From Nitriliruptoraceae bacterium (GTDB taxonomy: Bacteria > Actinomycetota > Nitriliruptoria > Nitriliruptorales > Nitriliruptoraceae): a stretch of 5,277 nt of DNA. The stretch covers positions 1 through 5,277 of the forward strand of contig SKJO01000232.1 in the NCBI GenBank assembly GCA_007121975.1, given 5' to 3'. The position numbers and the translations under genes were made by a program. Shown in pieces: positions 3,824 through 5,277 of the stretch. How positions within the stretch are numbered: the first letter of the stretch is position 1; each line of letters begins with the position of its first letter. The notes below the pieces were generated by a model, which worked only from the letters and a program-made list of their open reading frames with translations, had not been told where the DNA came from and ran no database searches.

Positions 3824-5277
3824 TCACACGTTGCGGCGGTACTGGCCTCCGACCTCGAACAGCGCGTCGGTGATCTGCCCGAGCGAGCAGTGGCGCACCG
3901 CCTCCATCAGCACCCCGAAGACGTTGCCGCCCGAGGTCGCGGCCTCCTGCAGTGCGGCCAGCCAGTGCGGGGACTCGTCGCGGTGGGCCAACTGGAAGGC
4001 GTGGACCCGCTCGAGCTGTGAGCGCTTCTCGTCCTCGGTGGCCCGGGCGAGCTCGACCACCGGCGGCGGCCGGTCCGAGGCATCCTCGGCCAGGAAGGTG
4101 TTGACCCCGATGATCGGCAGCGAGCCGTCGTGCTTGCGGTGCTCGTAGAGCATCGACTCGTCCTGGATACGTCCGCGCTGGTAGCCGGTCTCCATCGCGC
4201 CGAGCACCCCGCCGCGGTTGGCGATGCGGTCGAACTCGTCGAGCACCGCCTCCTCGACCAGGTCGGTGAGCTCGTCGATGATCGACGCGCCCTGCAGGGG
4301 GTTCTCGTTGGTGGCCAGCCCCCACTCCTGGTCGATGATCATCTGGATCGCCAGTGCCCGGCGCACCGAGGACTCGGTGGGGGTGGTGACCGCTTCGTCG
4401 TAGGCGTTGGTGTGCAGCGAGTTGGTGTGGTCGTAGATCGCACACAGTGCCTGCAGGGTGGTGCGGATGTCGTTGAAGTCCATCTCCTGGGCGTGCAGGG
4501 AGCGGCCCGAGGTCTGGATGTGGTACTTGAGCTTCTGCGAGCGGTCGTTGGCCCCATACCGATCGCGCATCGCCACCGCCCAGATGCGTCGCGCGACCCG
4601 CCCCATGACGGTGTACTCGGCGTCCATGCCGTTGGAGAAGAAGAACGAGAAGTTGGGGGCGAAGTCGTCGATGTCCATGCCGCGGGCGAGGTAGGCCTCG
4701 ACGTAGGTGAACCCGTTGGCCAGCGTGAACGCCAGCTGCGAGATCGGGTTCGCCCCCGCCTCGGCGATGTGGTAGCCGGAGATCGACACCGAGTAGAAGT
4801 TGCGGACCTGCTGCTCGATGAACCACTCCTGCACATCCGCCATGCACCGCAGGGCGAACTCGGTGGAGAAGATGCAGGTGTTCTGGCCCTGGTCCTCCTT
4901 GAGGATGTCGGCCTGCACGGTGCCGCGCACCGTGGACAGGGTCCACGCGCGCAGCCGGGCGGCCTCCTCGGGCGTGGGCTCACGCCCCTCCCGCTCGACG
5001 AAGGCAGCGAGCTGCTGGTCGATCGCGGTGGTGAGGAACATCGCGAGGATCGTGGGCGCCGGGCCGTTGATGGTCATCGACACCGAGGTGGTGGGCGAGC
5101 ACAGGTCGAAGCCGTCGTACAGCGCCTTCATGTCGTCGAGCGTGGCGATCGACACCCCCGAGGTGCCGACCTTGCCGTAGACGTCGGGCGCCTCGGCCGG
5201 GTCGCGGCCGTAGAGGGTGACCGAGTCGAAGGCGGTGGACAGCCGGGTCGCCTCGTTGCCCTCGGAGAGGTAGTGGA
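3824..5277 (-). CDS. icmF: Adenosylcobalamin-dependent acyl-CoA mutase, IcmF-like, C-terminal part (runs off right edge)
   Basis: The visible 483 residues are the mutase (TIM-barrel) domain of a B12-dependent acyl-CoA mutase. The frame enters from the right edge at HYLSEGNEATRLSTAFDS, so the start is outside the window; GTG 5155 is internal, not a start. Signatures are YGKVGTSGVSIATLDDMKAL (33-52), TSVSMTINGPAP, VRGTVQADILKEDQGQNTC, SVSISGYHIAEAGANP with the active-site His at about 169, QTSGRSLHAQE, NSLHTNAYDEA and the C-terminus SLGQITDALFEVGGQYRRNV. Gln131 (4885-4883) replaces the Arg that methylmalonyl-CoA mutases use to hold the substrate carboxylate. That indicates an uncharged substrate such as isobutyryl-CoA or n-butyryl-CoA. 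The protein ends directly after the mutase domain, and no DxHxxG cobalamin motif is visible. In IcmF the cobalamin and G-protein domains are N-terminal, which fits. MeaA-type mutases carry the B12 domain at the C-terminus and are less likely. A stand-alone large subunit remains possible. Confidence 0.8.
   Translation of the reverse strand, partial: HYLSEGNEATRLSTAFDSVTLYGRDPAEAPDVYGKVGTSGVSIATLDDMKALYDGFDLCSPTTSVSMTINGPAPTILAMFLTTAIDQQLAAFVEREGREPTPEEAARLRAWTLSTVRGTVQADILKEDQGQNTCIFSTEFALRCMADVQEWFIEQQVRNFYSVSISGYHIAEAGANPISQLAFTLANGFTYVEAYLARGMDIDDFAPNFSFFFSNGMDAEYTVMGRVARRIWAVAMRDRYGANDRSQKLKYHIQTSGRSLHAQEMDFNDIRTTLQALCAIYDHTNSLHTNAYDEAVTTPTESSVRRALAIQMIIDQEWGLATNENPLQGASIIDELTDLVEEAVLDEFDRIANRGGVLGAMETGYQRGRIQDESMLYEHRKHDGSLPIIGVNTFLAEDASDRPPPVVELARATEDEKRSQLERVHAFQLAHRDESPHWLAALQEAATSGGNVFGVLMEAVRHCSLGQITDALFEVGGQYRRNV

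Noticed and set aside
2202..4946. A single 914-codon minus-strand open frame spanning CNNM, the repeats and most of the mutase
   Set aside because: Only the part from 3491 down has family signatures and a Shine-Dalgarno-led start. The upstream part is out of frame with the clear mutase gene and is low-complexity Arg/Pro/Gly-rich shadow translation.
5153..5155. GTG 5155 as the mutase start
   Set aside because: The frame continues upstream to the window edge with conserved mutase sequence (RLSTAFDSVTLYG...YGKVG), so this codon is an internal Val.

Overview
The window is very GC-rich throughout, with G or C at nearly every third codon position, GTG starts on all four genes whose starts are visible, and TAnnnT-type -10 candidates. 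This points to a high-GC actinobacterium. The 3' mutase fragment and the small kinase both read like actinobacterial family members, but I cannot fix a genus from sequence alone.

Layout from left to right. (1) The first 46 codons of an unrecognised gene on the minus strand run off the left edge. (2) A 120-bp divergent intergenic region carries a perfect 9-bp inverted repeat. (3) A uridine-kinase-like P-loop NTPase lies on the plus strand (259-900). (4) An 81-bp convergent gap holds a nested hairpin. (5) An aldo/keto reductase lies on the minus strand (982-2058). (6) A 143-bp gap holds a candidate promoter for that gene, with a dyad inside its spacer. (7) A CNNM/HlyC (CorC/CorB-like) membrane protein with paired CBS domains lies on the minus strand (2202-3491). 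(8) A 332-bp non-coding stretch contains two different tandem direct repeats (2 x 21 bp and 2 x 47 bp) plus several hairpins. (9) The C-terminal 483 residues of an adenosylcobalamin-dependent acyl-CoA mutase, most like the fused isobutyryl-CoA mutase IcmF, lie on the minus strand from 3824 and run off the right edge.

The genes do not form an obvious shared pathway. They are a housekeeping or metabolic mix: carbon-skeleton rearrangement of short-chain acyl-CoAs, divalent-cation homeostasis, NADPH-dependent carbonyl reduction, and nucleoside or small-molecule phosphorylation. Each of the three complete genes has its own Shine-Dalgarno sequence, and the gaps are wide enough for independent promoters, so one operon is unlikely. 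I see no mobile-element gene, tRNA, rRNA or CRISPR array. I also see no clear candidate for a new multi-gene system. The least explained part is the repeat-bearing region 3553-3816.
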